This document shows positions 1-13,275 of a stretch of 64,000 bases of DNA, piece by piece (positions within the stretch are counted from its first letter, which is position 1; each line of letters begins with the position of its first letter). The position numbers and the translations under genes are program-made. A model generated the notes under the pieces. It was given only the letters and a program-made list of their open reading frames with translations. It was not told the origin of the DNA and made no database searches. The stretch is from Margaritifera margaritifera (taxonomy: Eukaryota > Mollusca > Bivalvia > Unionida > Margaritiferidae): assembly GCA_029931535.1 (NCBI GenBank), contig JAQPZY010000964.1, forward strand, positions 620,001-684,000, given 5' to 3'.

Positions 1-1690
1 TAACCTCATTATCACGCATGTATCACACTCATTGCCAATCTCCTCGAAGATCCTGATGATATAAACACATGGTCGAAGAATCGGATCAGAAATATGACCT
101 TCAGAGTGGTAACAGGCCGAGGCAATCAGATGCAAGATAACGTCATTAATATGCGTGGATCTTGCTCAATATCTAACTTGTCCGAGACCTCGTTGATATA
201 AGCAAATATTCCACGTTTGATCAAAATTGGTTCCGAAATATGGCCTAAGTAGTTGCAAAATAGCATATGCTGACGGATGGCCGACGGATGACACACGATG
301 GTCTCAGGACTATAAAATAAGCTCATTTGACCTTACTTCCACGTGAGCTAAAAGTGGAAAACCGTTCGGAAGAAGCCTCCAGCTGCATTCAGCCGAGATG
401 TCCTGCTCGGAATTAGACGACCTAACTCAAGGTTTATAAAGTTACCCGACATAATGATGTGTTCGATTGCATAGTCCCATACTAATATGAAATAGGTAAA
501 ACCAAGGAGTTATGAGCGCAGCTTTAGACGTGTGTACTGACTGAAACATATAGCGTGTACTGACTGACTGAGCGCTTCTCAAATTTGGATTGAATGAATA
601 CTCGTGAACAACAGTATCGCGTCAAGTCATGGAAACCTTTTGCATAGCGTCATGTGCGCGTTCTTCGCCTGTGCAAAGGAATTCTTTCTGCGTCGACCTT
701 AATAATAATTTCTCCCATGAATGTTTCTCAAATATTTAAAGCCACTACCCGGTACGTTGAATAAGGAAAAGACATTTCATTTTGTTTTTTCTCCGAAATA
801 TTTTCTTTGCTGAATGATTTTCATGCCAAGATAATTAAAGAAGATAGAAATAGAAAATCGGAAACAGAGGTTTTTCAACTAGATCATTATGCAGATGATA
901 CTCGTTCTCAAAAGGACACCTTCTTGCGGAGCTCGCAATAAGTGTCTGAATAGGTATCAAATATACGTTTTATGTACACCATACGGTTCACGGAATAGCA
1001 GTCACTTCTGCACATATAACGAAACGTGGGCTCGACGTTTGGAAATAGCCGGTATTGTTCTATATAGTATTTCTAAAATAGATTTAATTCTTGCAAATTA
1101 TTTATAAAAATTGCCCTGTAGAAAACGAAAGGTCTTAAGAACATTTAGACCAGCAAAGCAAAGTTGCCCATAAATGTATATGTACAGATATGCATAGAGT
1201 GTAACGGCACGTTAACAGAATCCTGTTTATGTAGTGCCAATTAGGACTAAAGTTCTAAAAATATAAAGCCTGAAGAAGAAGGGAGATTCATGATTTAGAT
1301 TTAGAAGAACAAATTATGCAATCTGTGTTATTAAAAAATATTTGGGATGAAGTCTTTACTTATTTGAGTATCCCTATTTCAGCATATACATACAAAATAC
1401 ATAACTTGTTTTACAGACTTCCTTATGTTTTGACATTTCGTGGAAAATTTCAAAGTACTGATAACAATTTACAAGGAGGTGACAGCAGGTTTACAGATAA
1501 ATTTTACTCCTCTCTAAACTCTCTTTTGGATTTATTATTAGTCATTTTTCCTGAATAGTTTTTGAACATGATGACTTAAACATTGATACAAATCAAGTAT
1601 CTGTTCCACACGTATCGATTATGAATTGTACATGTGTATGTACCTCATATATCATTTGTACATACATACATGTCTGTAAATAAATTTACG
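1..1690. other. No gene seen
   Basis: AT-rich DNA. Short frames at 126-326, 889-1107 and 1316-1558 lack domains, bias or splice context. Confidence 0.5.
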
Positions 1691-2400
1691 TGAGTTGAGT
1701 TTTACTTCAGACATTAGTATGTACTGATTGTGTTAATAATTCGTATTCTCGAAAACATCGTTTGGATTGGTTCCAAACGTTTATTTCAATTTGTCTTCTT
1801 GAAGTACATATACTATACATTTGTTCTGAGATGACCAGGAGCCGAATTGTCATTATGACAAGGATGATATTATATTTGAATAAATTTGGTCTTGTGACTA
1901 CCACACCTGCCATGAACTTCAGACAAACTTTATTGTTTTCGTATAAGGCCGTTGGCCCAAGTACAAAATTATACAATGAAGAAAATATATAATTGGGATA
2001 GACATACATTTTCTTCTTTGTATAATTTTGTATGGCCTTATACGAAAACAATAAAGTTCTTTTTACCATGAATCACAATGCCTCATTGACAATGTCAGCG
2101 AGGGGTTGTGGAAAAGACAAATAGTTGTACGTGTGCGATCTGTTAATATTTGTAACGTGATCCTTGCCTAGGAAAACTTGATTTATTCCAGGAAGTCGAT
2201 TATTAGTCATTTCTTTCATCATATGCTTCCTTGACGACCCACAAAAAAGTCGTGCTTATCATCTTTTCATTACTAAGAAATGCAATAACATTTGTATTAA
2301 ACATTACCATCGTATTTGTAGTTATTTTGCTTGATTATGATCTCTAATGATCAGCTGGCAAATGGATAGATCTAGTCACTATAAACTTCTAAGTTTCTTC
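1690..2400 (-). repeat. Inverted dispersed copy of the A segment
   Basis: The reverse complement matches the end and start of A copies: CAGACATTAGTATGTACTGA against 15330-15350, CCAGGAGCCGAATTGTCATTATG against 12590-12625, and CATCGTATTTGTAGTTATTT with TGATCTCTAATGATCAGCTG against 12050-12115. The fold-back element 1921-2069 lies inside it. Confidence 0.65.
1921..2069. mobile_element. Short fold-back (palindromic) element
   Basis: The left arm carries AACTTTATTGTTTTCGTATA and onward (from ~1926), and the right arm its reverse complement (to ~2059). A second paired block (ACAAAATTATACAA..GAAGAAAAT against ATTTTCTTC..TTGTATAATTTTGT) lies inside. About 12 extra bases interrupt the left arm. The spacer is ~20 bp. 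MITE-like; no clear target duplication. The open frames on both strands here exist because of the palindrome. Confidence 0.6.
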
Positions 2401-3850
2401 AGAGGAAACACCTTTAAAAAACGTCAATTGTAAAGATCTTCTGTCATCACCTAGTGAAACATTTTCACCGGCACAGTTCCTGTTGCCGAATGTCATTCTG
2501 GGGTATCCTTCTGCCAATCCTTTTTGGCGGATAGTGTCAGATATATTTTAGGGCATGTAAAAGAGCATAATTTTTAGTTTCTACCTTATTGCCTTTTTTA
2601 TATTTTCCGCTTTAATTAATTTCACCCTGCAAAACCCTCTTATCTTTAACAAGATTGTGCTAATTTCATAGGTTATTGCAGGACAAGGCTTTGCAGCCTG
2701 TAAGGCAGGTTAGGTTATATGCTTTCATGGCAGGTAATATGCTTCCTTGCCTACCCACAGGAAGTTCTAAGTAGCATCTTTTCATTATTTGGAAAGGTAA
2801 TTAGAAATCTTTGGTGACATACTTCATTGTATTAAAGATATTTAATCCAACCTGAATCTTACAATGGCTATAATGGGAGAGGAATGTGTGGACCTTAAAG
2901 TATCGAATAAATTGTAACTTAAAGTAACTCATCAGTCGACAACTGAGGAAGCATTATCTGCATGAGAGGTAAATTCATCAAGGTTCTCTCGTAAAATTCT
3001 ACCATTTACCGATTTCACTCCAGTAGCAATACACATTTGAAGTAATATATTGCCATCTTGATTGTTCCTAAACGAGAATTTCTTGAACAACGAAATTTGT
3101 CAGGAGTATAATTATTAGTTTTGTAAAAGGGTTAAGATTATCGTCAATGAAATGTTTCACATGAAAATTAATTCCATCTATTGAATCCCCAAGCAAAATC
3201 ATAATCACATGAAGGAATCTACTGTATTTTTTTGTATATATAAACCTCTACAAGAGCAAAAGGGTCAGAATCAGAGTCTTTTAGTCAATGTGTTCTGGCA
3301 AAGTTCATGTGAAGGAAATATAAATATCAGATTGTTTATAACTTCCTTAACAACTAAACAAACCAAACACCAAATGAACCCCTGGATTTATTGTGCACAA
3401 AGACACTGGCGTGCATGGTCTTCCTATGCATTTACCAAATATCACAAAGGTAATACTTTTGGTATCTTGACCCCTTCTAAGATTCCCGTGAATTAAATCA
3501 AATAAAATACTTATGTTCTAAAGTTTTGCGGTTTTGACAAGTATGCTATAATTTTGATGTTTTTAGGCATAAGATGGTACATGTACATTTTATTATTTCC
3601 TTCACATCTGTGCCATATCCAAGCATGCTACAAACCAGATGTTTTCAGGTATAAGACAGTATATGTAAATTCTAGATTGAGTACTTACGTGTTGACACAA
3701 TCGCTAGTAGAACAGCAAAAGCAGAACAAAGGAACCGAATACTGTCCATATCGGCTCTGATCCAACTCTGAAATGAGATATAATTCTTCTGACAGGCGAT
3801 ACTTAGTGTGGCTATAAATACACCCTTATACCCATAGGTTTTTATAACCC
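2400..3850. other. No gene seen
   Basis: AT-rich, no strong repeats. Frames at 3209-3496 and 3554-3760 show no recognisable protein. Confidence 0.5.
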
Positions 3851-4545
3851 GTTATGTAAATCAGGTATTAATGAAACGGAATATATTATTGGTGTTTGAA
3901 CATATACATTTGTAATCAATGACTAGGTATTATTTTCGTCTCAGTCTATCGAGGAAGAACGTGTGTTGTTTGTGAATGGTGGTAGATTAACGTTTACCAG
4001 CACTACTTGTGATTGGCGCCCTGTGGTTTTGGTCTATGCCAAAGCAGTTTCTATGGTAACTGTGTAATCCGTTTCCACCGAGTGGTTAAAGTTTTCTAAA
4101 CTCTGAAGGAGTTGATATCTAAAGATGGGCAATACGGATTGATAAATAACTAGACTGAGAGACGGATGATACATTTTTAACATAAGTATTTGTGATAGAA
4201 ATAAAAGCTCAACGCAAGTTAATTGTTTGTAATATAAATGTCCTTGTATTATTTCCTTATCAATGTTTCACTGAAAGCTTTGTCATTTATATATAGCACT
4301 GTATAATTTAAACTGAGCTGTGACATTATTTAATAAATGAAGACTTCTTAGTCACTAATTATACCCAAGTTAGATATAGTTTTATACGAGTTATTGAATC
4401 CTGCTCATGCTATGTCTTTATGTTGGAGATCAATATCTATGCACATCATAATTTTCTGACATCTATTGATGTGTGTCAAATTTGAAATATGCAGCGAGTA
4501 GATAAATAACATGTACCACTTTCAATGACAAATACATATGTAAAC
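3850..4545 (+). repeat. Dispersed copy A0 of the same segment
   Basis: Matches 10780-11645 with gaps (GGTATTATTTTCGTCTCAG, TGAGCTGTGACATTATTTAATAAAT, TGCTATGTCTTTATGTTGGAGA) but has no SINE at the equivalent site near 3965. It leads directly into the full GGTCA array, whereas A1 and A2 keep only that array's head. Confidence 0.75.
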
Positions 4546-5695
4546 GCCCGCTATAAGGTGGAGCTTACTATGTTATGGTGTTGTCAGTGCGTCCGTTGTT
4601 ACCAATTTCGTTTCCGCACAATAACTCGAGGTATCTACCATTTGCAGTTGCCAAGCTTAATGAACGACTTGCAGTGGGTTAAAGAAGAATGAGCTCAAAG
4701 GTCAAAGGTGACTGTTACTGTAACTGAATGAGGAGGAATGGTTTTCCGCACAATAACTCGAGTTTTCCACAAGCTTTGCGGATAGCTTGCACTTTGAGAA
4801 AACAAGAATTGTGTCGATTTTAGGGTCAAATGTCAAGGTCAAAGACGATGTGACTGGGAGATCAAAACTGGTTTACACACAATTGCATGAGTTATACAAT
4901 ACATACCTGGACTATACTTTGTAGATGACTTTGTACTCGAGATAAGGAAGATGTCTTTTTAATTTGGTGTAAAAATGTCACAGTTATAGCGACTAAAATT
5001 AGCAAACAGGCTTCTGCACAATAACAAAGATCAAAGGTCATAGTCACGCTGAAAAAATATAAATAGTTTCAACGTAATAACATTAGTGTTACATCACATA
5101 CCTGGACAAAACTTTGCAGATAGCTTGAACTTGGGGTGAGGAAAAGCTTGACGATCTTAGGGTCAAAAAGTTAGACGTCAATATCACTCTGACTGAAGGA
5201 TAGACCTGTAGTTTTTGCACATATATTTCACTTATTGACCATGTGCCTTCACCAACGTTAGTAGATAATTTACACGTTTGGTAAGAAAGAAGTCTATTTT
5301 GGGGGTAAAAAGGTAAAATATCAAGGTCACTCTGACTGAAAAAAGACAACTTTTGTTCTAGACCACGTACCTTCACCAAAACTCGTAGATTGAGTGTGTT
5401 ATAAGTATGGGAGAGGCTTGTTGACTTGGAATTCAAAAGGTCAGAGGTCAAGATCATTATTGCTCATAGATAATGGGTTTTATAGGGCCAGATGTACTTA
5501 CGGTTAAAATAAATCAATAAATAAATAAACCACATTATAGATTATAGGGTCTAAAGGTCAGAGGTGACTGTCACAGTAAGTCTGATAAAACAATAATGGT
5601 TTCTGTACATTAAATTTAGTATGCTATGTGCCTGCATAGAGGAATATAGGAATACTGGGGCGATCTTATAATATGCCCGTCACGGTACTCTTGTT
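4545..5695 (+). repeat. GGTCA-rich tandem array with conserved ends
   Basis: Starts ACGCCCGCTATAAGGTGGAGC and ends ATATGCCCGTCACGGTACTCTTGTT. Between lie about seven degenerate units of roughly 130-170 bp built on TTTCCGCACAATAACTCGAG, a CTTTGCAGATAGCTTG.ACTT segment and GGTCAAAGGTCA..GTCAC. This array type, with a GGCGG head and CCCGTCACGG tail, is widespread in mollusc genomes. The compact ends and dispersed heads at 11645 and 13895 suggest a mobile, tandem-core non-autonomous element. Open frames within it are incidental. Confidence 0.7.
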
Positions 5696-6211
5696 GAATT
5701 GTTGTTAACAACCTTTTCTCTTCCGCTTTGAAAGCCTACCAAAGATACGGAGAGCGAATTGTGAAATTCATTAATTTTCAGAATGGGACAACAACCTTAT
5801 GAATAACTAGTATAATGTTTCTGTTTAGGCAGTTCACAGTTGGAGTTGAGCCAATAACATTGGAACCAAAATGTATAGATGATTTCTTCCAAGAACACAA
5901 AACAGAAGTATAAGTTGCTAACGGTGTTAACAAAATTTTTCTTTTCATTTATTTAAACATAAAAATCAATTACTTAACTCATAGAAAAATGTAAATGGTG
6001 TGGACAGAGTACACTTTAGGGAATGTCAATATGTATGCATTTATAAAATATTAAAAAAAAAAAAAAAAAATGAAATAAACAAATATAACTAAATTAGATC
6101 GAATACTTCCTTGAAGATTTTTGAATCCTCCATAATCCTGTTTCATGATTTTGCCAATCTTTGGCAAACTCATTTGTAGATCATTGTAGAGTATGTCACC
6201 TGTACCAGTAA

Positions 6212-6284
<73 letters not shown>

Positions 6285-6960
6285 GCTAACTTCAAAACAT
6301 TTTGCAGCATGACTGTTAAAATAGCAGTAAGTACTTATTGCAGCGTTTTCTCTTACTCATCTAAGTGCAAATTCAGGAAAAGTCGAAGTTTCAAATACTT
6401 CCACATGAACATTTACTTAAACTATCAATATATCAAAATATTGTATTTATCAATCTGCTCAGCTTAATCAAGATGACACGAAATCTCGGTTTATGTATAT
6501 TTGCAAAAGCTGGACATGTTGACGTAGGGTGCTGACGGTCAGACGAACGTACAAGATCAAAGTACTATGTCCCTTCTGCAATAGCCCCAGCGTTCATAGC
6601 AGTTACAAAACTGAAAAAAACAAAAATCACAGAACAATTTACCATGACCTACAAAGGTGACAGGAAAAATTTGGAATGATCTGAAAAAAATGATTCAATA
6701 ACTGAGTATATAAATTTTTAAAAAATAATGTATTTAATAAATTCAGTAAAGAATTAGTAAATAAATCATTAATGCAACAGTCAGTCAATTTCAATGTTCC
6801 AGAATATTTACATAGTATTTATCCTTTTCTACGTGTTGAATTGTTTTTTAATATATTCTTCTTTTGAAAAAAAAAATACCGATCATAAATTGATATCACT
6901 CTATCCCTAATATACATACACACATATGCACACACATACAGACATATATTTGTATTCAAC
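5695..6960. other. No gene seen
   Basis: Holds a poly-A tract (6053-6070), the GT/GA microsatellite and unremarkable AT-rich sequence. Confidence 0.5.
6212..6280. repeat. (GT)n(GA)n microsatellite
   Basis: Ten TG dimers followed by ~25 AG dimers. Confidence 0.95.
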
Positions 6961-8120
6961 AACCAACACTGCCTAAAAATTAATGGAACTGCAATTGGCA
7001 CTAAAATGGCACCTTCGTATGCCAATATTTTTATGGGAAGACTCGAGCAAAAGCTCCTCAACGAGGCACCGTTTAGACCTTTAAGCTGGTGCAGATTCAT
7101 TTACGACATAGAATTAAAATAGATCGAAAAGGACGACAATTTCAAAATATTTCTTGAATTTGCCAATAACTTCTATCCTACGATTACATTTACGTCATAG
7201 TCATTAAACAGGTTCAACATCTTTTTGGATACTCGATCTACCCTCCTGGAGGGGAACATATAAACTGATCTATATTCTAAACCAACTGACTCTCACCAGT
7301 ATCTATTCCCAACCAGCTGCCACCCCAGCACATAATAAAAAGTCTTCCTTACGGTATGCGTGTTCAGACCAAACGCATATGCTCTAATCCGGTTACCTTT
7401 GAAAAAGACTTGGACAGCTCAATGGGAACCTTAGAAGGAGAAGATACAGAAATAGCTACACCGAGGAGGCAATTAACAAAACTTGACTCCTCGATAGAGG
7501 AGCTCTCCTGAAATATAAAAGCAAGAAAACCAACAAACCCGTCCCCTTCGTGGTTACTTTCCACCCCGACGCCCCAAACAGATAGTTCGGAAGCATTGAA
7601 ACCAGATTGAATCCTCCGAACATATGTACCTGGCATATTTCAAGAAGTTCCTATGGTTGCGTACCGTAGACCTACAAATCTGAATGATCATCTGGTACGT
7701 GATAAAGGTAACTTCAAACAAGACCACAGATTCAGGCACATATTGCTGCAAGACAAGCGTTGCTTAATTTGCAAACATATGCCCGAGACCAAATCGTTTA
7801 GAAGTTCGACGACAGAAGTTAGCTACACTATCAATCAGAAGTTAGGATGTCGCACCAAAAATGTAATCTATCTTCTAACATGCAAGATCTGTGGCACTCA
7901 ATATGTAGGCGAAACGGTTGATTTCAGAAAACGAATTAATAACCATAATAGCCACATTCGCAACAAAACCAACAGGAAACTCGCCAACCACTACAACTCG
8001 ACTGTGCAGTCAGTCGAGTTCCTGGAGATGCTACCGATTGATTCTAACTTGGGTGGACCGATAAAGAACGCACACGTAAGGAATTATACTGGATACTTCA
8101 AATTGAAAACTCATGGGTAG
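6961..8120 (+). mobile_element. Degenerate Penelope-like element (RT remnant + GIY-YIG)
   Basis: Frame-by-frame translation gives a chain matching the 3' half of a Penelope-like element. It runs [20 protein letters not shown] (from 6985), W..FIYDI (the RT catalytic box, with the first Asp of Y/FIDD changed to Tyr), FLEFANNFYPTITFT, TDLYSKPTDSHQYLFPTSCH, SLPYGM, VPFVVTFHPDAPN and then the open GIY-YIG frame. Several stops and frame changes interrupt the RT part (for example TAG after FIYDIELK and TAG at the end of FTS), so it is dead. The 5' half is missing. A (TTA)n tract starts ~150 bp downstream. Confidence 0.85.
7653..8120 (+). pseudogene. Penelope-like GIY-YIG endonuclease domain
   Basis: 155 open codons with no true start: the frame is the C-terminal part of a longer protein. 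Residues 4-16 (YRRPTNLNDHLVR) are the linker that follows RT in Penelope-like elements. A Cys pair at C37/C40 and Cys at 66, 77 and 80 surround the GIY-YIG fold, seen as VIYLLTC (71-77), QYVG (83-86), then FRKRINNH with the conserved Arg. This nuclease nicks target DNA during insertion. After about residue 130 the match fades, and a stop at 8118-8120 probably truncates the protein. The antisense open frames over 7364-7751 are shadows. Confidence 0.8.
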
Positions 8121-8268
8121 TTCATCCTAAATGAAAAAGTCTAACCTTCCTGATGCAATCTTATCAAAACTACAGCCAGGCATCAGTTTATCAGAGTACA
8201 TAATTTTGGCAATAATATTTCCCCAAGTAAATATTCCGTAACTCTTTACATGTATTACTATTATTGTC

Positions 8269-8270
<2 letters not shown>

Positions 8271-8310
<40 letters not shown>

Positions 8311-8311
8311 T
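8271..8311. repeat. (TTA)n microsatellite
   Basis: ~13 TTA trimers, 150 bp past the Penelope-like frame. Confidence 0.95.
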
Positions 8312-8753
8312 TAAAAATTATTATTATTTGAACTCTTGTCCAGTATCCCGCTATACCATGCTCTTGACATAATTCCTTTGTACCTCAATGCATAACTCTA
8401 CAGGGATATAATTTCTTTTGCACATTTTGATGATGGCGTCTATTTTTCGCCGCGCATGGTGTCAGTCCTTTGTTCCCAGCCTGGAATTAGGTCAAAATAC
8501 TTTGGTCCTCTGCGTGATAGGCACGATAAACACTTCTTTGAATATTTTACACAACTTTGTTCGGCTGATGCCAGCATAACATATATATGTAGTTTACCCG
8601 TTTTAGACCGTTTATTAATATTTTCTTCATTCTTTCTTCTGTTGCTTAACCTTTGTTTGTTTATTTCCTCATCATTAAGACATGCAGGAGTCAAGAATTT
8701 ATCTTGGCTTTTGTGTTTAGTGTTTGTTTTGTGGATGTGAATTGTTTCTTCCC

Positions 8754-8781
8754 CTGACGAAGAGCTTGTTTAGCTCGAAAC
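8754..8781 (+). ncRNA. Hammerhead-like core (candidate only)
   Basis: CTGACGA (8754-8760) is followed by a GAGC/GCTC stem (8762-8765 with 8773-8776, loop TTGTTTA) and then GAAAC. This is the order of a hammerhead ribozyme core, a motif known in the terminal repeats of Penelope-like elements, and one lies 0.6 kb upstream. One extra A sits between the core and stem II, and I could not find convincing stems I and III. Activity is unlikely without those. Confidence 0.3.
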
Positions 8782-8826
8782 ATTGGGAAACTGTTTTGTA
8801 TTTGCGCCGTTATAAATTGTTGTGTC

Positions 8827-8828
<2 letters not shown>

Positions 8829-8882
<54 letters not shown>

Positions 8883-8892
8883 TAGATAGATA
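8829..8892. repeat. (TA)n with GATA end
   Basis: ~26 TA dimers, then GATAGATAGATA. Confidence 0.95.
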
Positions 8893-9380
8893 TAATAACC
8901 CTAGCAAATATGCTGTATGTGTTTATAGCTTTGTCAGATTTTATTGATTATTTGTTTGATTATGGGGAGTCGGTGTTGGGAATATCTTTCTCAAACCAAG
9001 TAATTAGCCAGTTTTTGGTACATTATTCACAAGACTTTACGGTAGTATGAATTAGTTTCGTTAATTGGACCCTCCCTAATTTCCTAACATAGGGAATTCT
9101 CTGGCTATTTTTAGGTATACATATTGCTTGGAAAGGCTTCTTGTTTAGTCATACAAATGTGAAACAAGAGAAACTATGCAAGTGTGAAATTAGAGTTTCG
9201 TGATGTGTGGTCATTAAATGATTAAAGGAAAAGTACTGTAGTATTTGCGCGTTTATGAACCCTTCAGTTGACAAAGACTATTGTCTTGAGGACCTTGGAT
9301 ATAAAGAAAAAAATGGGACTTTAAGCCACACTCACGCAGGTCTTTGATTCGCTCGGTACTGCGACCTGTTGCGCGTGCGT

Positions 9381-9382
<2 letters not shown>

Positions 9383-9457
<75 letters not shown>
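9383..9457. repeat. (TA)n microsatellite
   Basis: ~37 TA dimers upstream of segment B1. Confidence 0.95.
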
Positions 9458-9462
<5 letters not shown>

Positions 9463-9519
9463 ATATAAGGGAATCTACGTATCTATGTAATTATGTATGT
9501 TTGTATGTATGTATGGATG

Positions 9520-9840
9520 TACTATGAAAATAAGCTTAGCATTAATAACCCGTCGTGTTTCGTGACGTTTGATCATGTTGTCATCTTTTCTTGGTTCTAA
9601 GATACAAGTAAGAAATGACGACGGTGATTGTTTACCAGTTTGAATATTTATCCCAGTCCCCGTTATACAATAATAAAAGACTCTTATACACCATATTTTC
9701 TTCGAACACTTGTAACATAAAACCATTAAATACTCCTTAATGCATAATAATACATAGTTCATTCAGCACATTGAGATCTACGAAGATTAAAAACACAGTC
9801 GTGTCAATGTACTGGCGTATTGCCCACATTTTATATTGAT
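9520..9840 (+). repeat. Duplicated segment B1
   Basis: Shares TATGAAAATAAG.TTA.GCATTAATA, GATCATGTT.TCATCTTTT and AATGCATAATAATACATAGTT with 18872-19195. No gene. Confidence 0.65.
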
Positions 9841-10888
9841 TGACGTATTATGTTGAGATCTGTTGTCACCACTTATTATGATAAGAACTATTCTTAATTT
9901 ATAATGAATATTTTCGTCGCCGTCACTTGCATGGTAGTTTCCCTTTGCTTTTATCACTCTGGGATCGACAGATAGAGAAAGAAAGAGACCTCCCTTTGCG
10001 GAGGTGTCACTCCTTGCGTTGTGCGATGGTTACATAGCTGGGGTGCGAGAGGGGAACTGGCTTCAACTACAAAAGGAAGTCAGAACTCTAAGATGCAGAG
10101 GCGTAGCAACGTTTATTAAAATCAAACAGCATTCAATATAGGAATTACACTTGAAGTTATGTATTCTAGATACAGAGAAATACACATAAAAATATTGTAC
10201 TTATTTAAAGCTTACTAACTTCATACGATTCTATAATTTCTGTCTTTTAAACTATGATATAACTATATAAATATCAAATAAACCAAAGATAGCCAGAATA
10301 TACTTAAGAATATATTAAGAATTCAATATTTCTAAATAATGCCGAAATCGGTTTGTCGTAAAGACAAATTATTAAATATTGGACATTAAATACCGAAATA
10401 TCTCGTTTTGTAACTTAAAGGTATAAGATAAATTGAAATATTGAAATAAACATTTAGAACCGAAATCAGTAAACAATCTAAACGATAGTAATGCAATTAG
10501 TACATACTAGTGTTTGAAGCAAAACTCAATTCAAGTCAACTTTATTTACAGTCAGGACTATGTACAACTGATATATGAAGTACATACACATGTTCATTTC
10601 ATCGCCGATAAGTATGGAACAGATACATGATTTGTATCAGTTATTAAGTCATTGAACATAAACTGTCCAGATAGAAATGACTAATAATAGAATAGAAAAG
10701 AAAGTTTAGAGAGAAGTAAACGTATCTGCAAATCTGCTGATACCTAAAAGTAATTTGTTATCAGACTTTGGGTAATGTAAATCAAGTATGAATGAAACAC
10801 AATATTATTGCATGAACATATACCTTTGTAATCAGTGCCTAGGTATTATTTTTGTCTCTGCCTGTCCAGGTGGAACATATTTTGTTTG

Positions 10889-11115
10889 GTTTGTTTTGGT
10901 TTTTATGGGTTTAACGCCATTTTCAGCACATTAGAGGCTATACATGGCGGCCAGTATCCCGGAAAAATGTCGGGAAGAACCACCGATCCACGGCAAGCTT
11001 TCTCACATAACCACATTGGCCGAGCCCAAGACTCGAACAAACGCGAACAGAGGTGAGATGGCAGTGATCCGTAAAGGCGAGCGCCTTAGACCACTCGTCC
11101 ACTCTGGGCCCCTTC
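10889..11115 (-). mobile_element. tRNA-derived SINE, family 1, in A1
   Basis: On the minus strand it begins GGGGCCCAGAGTGG, has a box A-like GTGGTCTAAGGCGCTCGCC and a box B region GTTCGAGTCTTGG. The body ends TGAAAATGGCGTTAAACCC with an A-rich tail. It is flanked by TTTTGTTTG on both sides (10880-10888 and 11116-11124). The head resembles a Leu/Ser-type tRNA. Sister copies at ~3965 and ~15725 have the empty site. Confidence 0.8.
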
Positions 11116-12270
11116 TTTTGTTTGTATATGGTGGTAGATTAGTCTTACTACAATGCTATATCTAACACTTTTACTAGAAATACTTATGAGTGGCGTCATG
11201 TGGTTTGGGTCTAGGACAAGGCAGTTTCTGTGCTAATTGTGTAATCCGTTTCAACTGAGTGGTTAAAGTATTCAAAACTCTGAATGGATTGATATCTAAA
11301 TTTTTGCTCAAATTAATAAAGAGAGAAATAGATTGATAGATGGATAGATACATTTTAGCATAAGTATTTGAAAGCTCTGTCACTTATATATAGCTCAGTA
11401 TAATTTAAACTGAGCTGTGACATTATTTAATAAATCAAGGCTTCTTAGTGACTAATTGTTCCCCAGGTTTATTTAGTTATTGAATCCTGGTCATGCTATG
11501 TCTTTATGTTGGAGAACAGTACCTATCCACATCATGATTTTCTGACGTCTGTTGATGTGCATCAAATTTGACATATACAGATATAAGAATGAGGAAGAGT
11601 AGATAAATAATATATTTTATTTTCAATGGCAAATGCATTTGTTTACGCCCGCCATAAGGCGGAGCGTATTATGTTATTATGTTGTTGTGATATAACTCGT
11701 GTGTACTACAGCATAATGGATATGGTTTATAAACAGATTAGTTCTAAAGACATGAATAGTTTCAAATGACTACACAATTATACAGATTTGTTGGGTAAAG
11801 TTAAAGTGGAGAATAGATAAAAGGCAATATATAAAAATTAAAAAACTTGGCTCTTTTACATCCCCTAAAACTTTATCTGAAACTGTCGGCCAAAAAGGAT
11901 TTGCAGAAGGATATCAAAGAATGACATTGGCCAAAAGGAAATTTGCCGATAAATATATTTAACTATGTGATGATAGAAGATCTTTACAATTAACATTTGT
12001 TTAATAGTGTTTGTTTTGAAGACACTTAACAGTTTCAAGTGACCAAATCTATCCATTTGCCAGCTGATCATTAGAGATCATAATCAAGCAAAATAAATAC
12101 AAATACGATGGTAATGTTTACTGTTATTACATTTCCCAGTAATGAAAGGATGATAATCAGGTCTTATTTTTTGGGTCGGCAAGGTAGAGTATGTTGACAG
12201 AAATGACTAATAATTGTGCAGTGTTCAATGCGCTAAACCGTTATAGAGTTTACATATGCGATCACACACA

Positions 12271-12394
<124 letters not shown>

Positions 12395-12638
12395 TTTACG
12401 TTTCTTCGAATCTATCACGACTTCCTGCACTAAATCAAGCTTTACTAGGCAACTGTCATGTTACAGGTATAATCAACAGATCGCACACGTACAACTATTT
12501 GTCTGTTCCACTACCCCTCGATTGTGTTGTCGAAAGGGCATTGTACTTCCTGGTATGCATGGCTGTCACAAGACAAAGTGTATTCAGATTTAATATCTCC
12601 CCAGTCATAATGACAATTCTGCTCCTGGTCAACTCAAA

Positions 12639-12738
<100 letters not shown>

Positions 12739-13129
12739 ACATTGAAATATTGAAATAAACATTTAAAACCGAAATCAGTAAACAATCTAAACGATAGTAA
12801 TACAATTAGTACATACTAGTGCTTGAAGCAAAACTCAATTCAAGTCAACTTTATTTACAGTCAGGCCTATGTACAACTGATATATGAAGTACATACACAT
12901 GTTCATTTCATCGCCGATACGTATGGAACAGATACATGATTTGTATCAGTTATTAAGTCATCGAACATAAACTATCCAGATAGAAATGACTAATAATAGA
13001 ATAGAAAAGAAAGTTTAGAGAGAAGTAAACGTATCTGCAAATCTGCTGATACCTCGTAGTAATTTGTTATCAGTACTTTGGGTAATGTAAATCAAGTATG
13101 AATGAAATACAATACCATATTGGTGCATG

Positions 13130-13275
13130 ACATTGGGAAAAACCACCGACCCACGGAAAGCTACTGGCAAGCATTCTCACATAACCACATTGGCCGAGCC
13201 CAAGACTCGAACAAACGCGGACAGAGGTAAGAGGCAGTAATCCGTAAAGGCGAGCGCCTTAGACCACTCGTCCAC
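13130..13275 (-). mobile_element. Truncated family 1 SINE in A2
   Basis: Same insertion as in A1, shown by the shared right flank TTCTTTTGTTTGTATATGGTGG, but the 3' body and tail have been deleted together with adjacent unique sequence. Keeps the promoter half. Confidence 0.75.

Noticed and set aside
1707..2069. 120-codon minus-strand protein and its plus-strand mirror
   Set aside because: Both frames exist because the region is palindromic; no domain.
7364..7751. Minus-strand open frames over the Penelope-like element
   Set aside because: The plus strand encodes recognisable RT and GIY-YIG text; the antisense frames are shadows.
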